This document shows positions 40,732 to 42,606 of a stretch of DNA of 42,606 bases, in pieces. The DNA comes from Fibrobacter succinogenes (GTDB lineage: Bacteria > Fibrobacterota > Fibrobacteria > Fibrobacterales > Fibrobacteraceae), in the NCBI GenBank assembly GCA_902768325.1, contig CACXKY010000027.1, positions 1 to 42,606 on the forward strand, written 5' to 3'. The translations under genes and the position numbers were made by a program. The stretch's first letter is position 1; each line of letters opens with the position of its first letter. The notes beneath the pieces were generated by a model, which was given only the letters and a program-made list of their open reading frames with translations, did no database searches and had not been told where the DNA came from.

Positions 40732-42012
40732 ATGAAGCACGTCATTGCAAACTTGTCGAGAATGAAGAAACTGTTATTGACGTCATCCTTGCCTGTCACC
40801 CTTGGCCAGTCATCCTTGGCCAACGGCCGAGGATCCATCACTCTTGTCTTGGCGCTTGCGTTGACGTTCTTGTTTACCGCCTGCGGCGATGACTCATCCT
40901 CCGGCGTCATCCTGAGCAACAGCGAAAGCAGCGATAGCGTCATCCTGAGTGGCGATAGCCATGAAGGATCCAGTCCCTCGTCTTGCAGCAGTGTCTCGTC
41001 TTCGTCGAAGAACAGTTCGTCTTCGGCCAAGTCGAGCAGCTCGGTGAAGTCCAGTTCCAGCGTAAGTTCGTCAAGTTCTTCACGTTCATCTAGTAGTTCA
41101 AAAGGAACTGCGAAATCTTCTTCTAGTAATGGAAAAAAAGATTTTTTGACCATATTGGAAGAAAATCCCACGGAATGTGATGATGAAGGCCAATATTCAC
41201 ATATCTATTATGATGGAACCATGTATCGATTGCTTTGCCAAAATGGATATCTGGTTTATGCCCCGGAATCAAGTTCGTCTCTAAGGTCCAGCAGCAGCTA
41301 TTTCGATATGTCGAAGCAGTATAGGGACGGCGTGGAATACGGGACGTTTACGGACCCTCGCGACGGACAGGAATATAGGACGATAACATACGAGGCGAAG
41401 GATCTTCACCGGACTTATGTTGTTATGGCGAGCAACCTTAACTATGGCAAGATGGTTCCCGTTGATTCGGCGGCCAATGCCGACGGGGTTGTAGAGAAAT
41501 TCTGCTACAATGACGACCCGTGGTACTGCGATAACGGTTTTGGCGGGCTATACTCCTGGAGCGAGGCGATGAATATTCCCCGTGCATGCGATACTGTTTT
41601 GACGGGCTCTACTCCGGAGTGTCCTGATTCGCTTGACGGTTTGGAAAATGCTCTTGAAGGCTCTATTGTTGATATTCGTCATCAGGGAATATGTCCAGAC
41701 GGATGGCACGTACTTAATGAATTGGAGTGGAGGAGTATGCCTGCTGCGGCTAATTTCGGGAGCGGACCGATGCTCTCCGCAATTTTTGGAGGCACTGACC
41801 GGATTGGTTTTTCTGCGTTACTGGGCGGTCGTGCTTATCCCGATCAAGGAAGCGTTTATCGGCAAATTGGTAGTATGGCTGCTTTCTGGGTTGGGGCGGA
41901 AAAAAACGCGACAGCAGCGTATACGGTTGAGTTGGGGACAAACATAGTAGATTATAAATCGGGAAACGTAAAAAGGTTTAAAAATTATCTCCGCTGCGTG
42001 AAGGACTACTAA
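40732..42012 (+). CDS. FISUMP-domain lipoprotein with repeat-expanded N-terminus and poly-Ser linker
   Basis: 426 residues. Hydrophobic signal ITLVLALALTFLFTAC has the acyl Cys at 51, far later than usual because about 25 extra residues (LLLTSSLPVTLGQSSLANGR) precede it. The DNA of this part has the GTCATCCTTG/GGCCAACGG look of the dispersed repeat. After the Cys, VILSNSESSDSVILS again comes from GTCATCCTGAG copies, then a long poly-Ser linker (about 75-135). The C-terminal FISUMP domain has FTDPRDGQEYRTITYE, NLNYGKM, FCYNDDPWYCDNGFGGLYSW, CPDGWHVLN and LRCVKDY. The ATG at 40762 is an alternative start. Divergent from the other FISUMP gene. Confidence 0.82.
   Translation: MKHVIANLSRMKKLLLTSSLPVTLGQSSLANGRGSITLVLALALTFLFTACGDDSSSGVILSNSESSDSVILSGDSHEGSSPSSCSSVSSSSKNSSSSAKSSSSVKSSSSVSSSSSSRSSSSSKGTAKSSSSNGKKDFLTILEENPTECDDEGQYSHIYYDGTMYRLLCQNGYLVYAPESSSSLRSSSSYFDMSKQYRDGVEYGTFTDPRDGQEYRTITYEAKDLHRTYVVMASNLNYGKMVPVDSAANADGVVEKFCYNDDPWYCDNGFGGLYSWSEAMNIPRACDTVLTGSTPECPDSLDGLENALEGSIVDIRHQGICPDGWHVLNELEWRSMPAAANFGSGPMLSAIFGGTDRIGFSALLGGRAYPDQGSVYRQIGSMAAFWVGAEKNATAAYTVELGTNIVDYKSGNVKRFKNYLRCVKDY
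40904..40950 (+). repeat. Two copies of GCGTCATCCTGAG inside the FISUMP lipoprotein gene
   Basis: 40904-40916 and 40937-40950, the second identical over 14 bases to 18509-18522 (minus). A related CTCAGAATGACG is at 42233-42244. In this gene they are read as VILS. Confidence 0.75.
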
Positions 42013-42508
42013 CCCCGCGCCAAGACGTTCCTTGCGGTTCAAAATAAAACCCGAGTTTCGTGAAGCCCGCAGTGACTAACAGCCACAAGGGCTGAGCAGT
42101 AACCGCTCTTCACACGTACCTAGCAGTAACATTACATACCAGAGCCCCTCTCGTGTTTCTTTGCGGAGAGGAGGCGTTTCGCAAAGCAAACACTTCAACG
42201 AAGTGATCGTGTTTGCGTGCCTTCGCCTTCGGCTCAGAATGACGAAGACGGGGGATGACGCGGTTGGGGGCGTTGCGGGGAACTCCCCGCAGAGGGGGTA
42301 GGCGGCGACGCAGTGCCGCCGAGGGGGAGGCTTCCCCCGTCAAAAAAGATATAACTGCACAAATTGTCACTCATTGACAAAAATTTTTTGTATATTTGCG
42401 AAAAAGGACGAACCGCGGCGCGTGGTTCGGATTCACCCAGTAAAAATTCCTAAAATTGGCGAAAATAAGCACTTTTTGGTTTTGCAAAAGCAAGTGAATA
42501 GGTAGATA
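42013..42508. repeat. Non-coding repeat-rich spacer with several hairpins
   Basis: About 500 bases without a credible gene. Between 42160 and 42340 lie inverted repeats in series: GCAAACAC/GTGTTTGC (42186-42193, 42209-42216) enclosing CACTTC/GAAGTG; TGCGGGG/CCCCGCA (42274-42280, 42285-42291); GGCGGC/GCCGCC (42301-42306, 42315-42320); GGGGGA/TCCCCC (42323-42328, 42333-42338). A CTCAGAATGACG copy of the dispersed repeat is at 42233-42244. Looks like a REP/BIME-type composite. Confidence 0.65.
42391..42398 (+). promoter_or_regulatory. TATATTTG promoter box of the ParE-like gene
   Basis: Exact TAnnTTTG, 110 bases upstream of ATG. A TTGACA lies at 42374-42379 but only 11 bases away, too close for a standard pair. 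A leader hairpin CGAACC/GGTTCG at 42409-42429 follows, with inner GCG/CGC. Confidence 0.5.
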
Positions 42509-42606
42509 ATGGCTGTAAAGTACGACAAGGACAGCATCAAGACTCTAGATTGGTACGAACACATTAGGCTCCGCCCCGGTATGTACATCGGTAAGCTGGG
42601 CGACGG
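42509..42606 (+). CDS. parE: Type IIA topoisomerase subunit B, ParE-like (partial)
   Basis: Only the first ~33 codons are in the window: [20 protein letters not shown], then [13 protein letters not shown]. The GHKL ATPase N-terminus with RPGMYIG matches GyrB/Par[13 protein letters not shown] and IGKLGDG fit ParE of the Bacteroidetes group better than GyrB. AGGTAG is just upstream of the ATG. ATP-driven DNA decatenation subunit. GyrB cannot be fully excluded from this short part. Confidence 0.75.
   Translation, partial: MAVKYDKDSIKTLDWYEHIRLRPGMYIGKLGD

Noticed and set aside
42110..42370. 86-residue minus-strand open frame in the last spacer
   Set aside because: It runs through the hairpin and repeat region; its residues are just a reading of the repeat motifs, with no ribosome site.
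42374..42396. Standard sigma-70 -35/-10 pair before the ParE-like gene
   Set aside because: TTGACA and TATATT are only 11 bases apart, too short; kept only the TATATTTG box.

Overview
The window reads as a chromosomal segment from a Gram-negative bacterium of the Fibrobacter lineage (Fibrobacterota, FCB group). Three lipoproteins carry the Fibrobacter succinogenes major paralogous (FISUMP) domain. Poly-serine linkers follow several lipoboxes, a cell-surface CE15 glucuronoyl esterase lipoprotein is present, lipid A genes are present, RfbB has the Bacteroidetes-type insertion, and several upstream regions carry a TAnnTTTG-like box as in FCB promoters. The genus is inferred from these traits; no rRNA is present to confirm it.

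Region 1 (1-5977, all minus strand) is a tight eight-gene run: geranylgeranyl-reductase-like flavoprotein, SufE, a one-TM protein, gamma-carbonic anhydrase-like protein, a diacylglycerol-kinase-family lipid kinase, LpxD, LpxC and FabZ (cut by the left edge). Most junctions overlap or nearly touch, including TGATG and TGATATG stop/starts. Region 2 (6100-13430) holds an exported pentapeptide-repeat protein, RadA, two coupled lipoproteins, an outer-membrane-like protein, RfbB, a small coiled-coil lipoprotein and a protein of unknown function. Region 3 (13448-23794) has a U32 peptidase-family protein, a lipoprotein with a duplicated domain, a broken slyD, a GT2 / ArnA-like / lipoprotein run, a FISUMP lipoprotein with a TTG start, a DJ-1 family protein, Hsp33 and ThrH. 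Region 4 (23863-25999) holds the CE15 lipoprotein and a 500-base non-coding stretch with two hairpins and a candidate 19-residue micro-ORF.

Region 5 (26000-38919) is RelA/SpoT, an unknown protein coupled to it, and a complete membrane-arm nuo cluster in the order A-(B-C fusion)-D-H-I-J-K-L-M-N. NuoE, NuoF and NuoG are absent, so the encoded complex I lacks the NADH-oxidising module here and may use another electron donor. A strong terminator for this operon lies inside the end of the converging gene. Region 6 (38916-42606) has a small coupled gene, two divergent FISUMP lipoproteins (one with its signal peptide out of frame), a 500-base repeat-rich spacer with several hairpins, and the start of a ParE-like topoisomerase subunit.

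The most notable points are the NuoB-NuoC fusion in an EFG-less complex I, the out-of-frame deletion in slyD, the A-tract frameshift separating a lipobox from its FISUMP protein, a dispersed GTCATCCTGAG repeat that seems to have become coding sequence, heptanucleotide repeats at gene borders, and the micro-ORF upstream of the CE15 gene. I see no CRISPR array, tRNA, rRNA, insertion sequence or phage gene, and no clear-cut new multi-gene defence or metabolic system.
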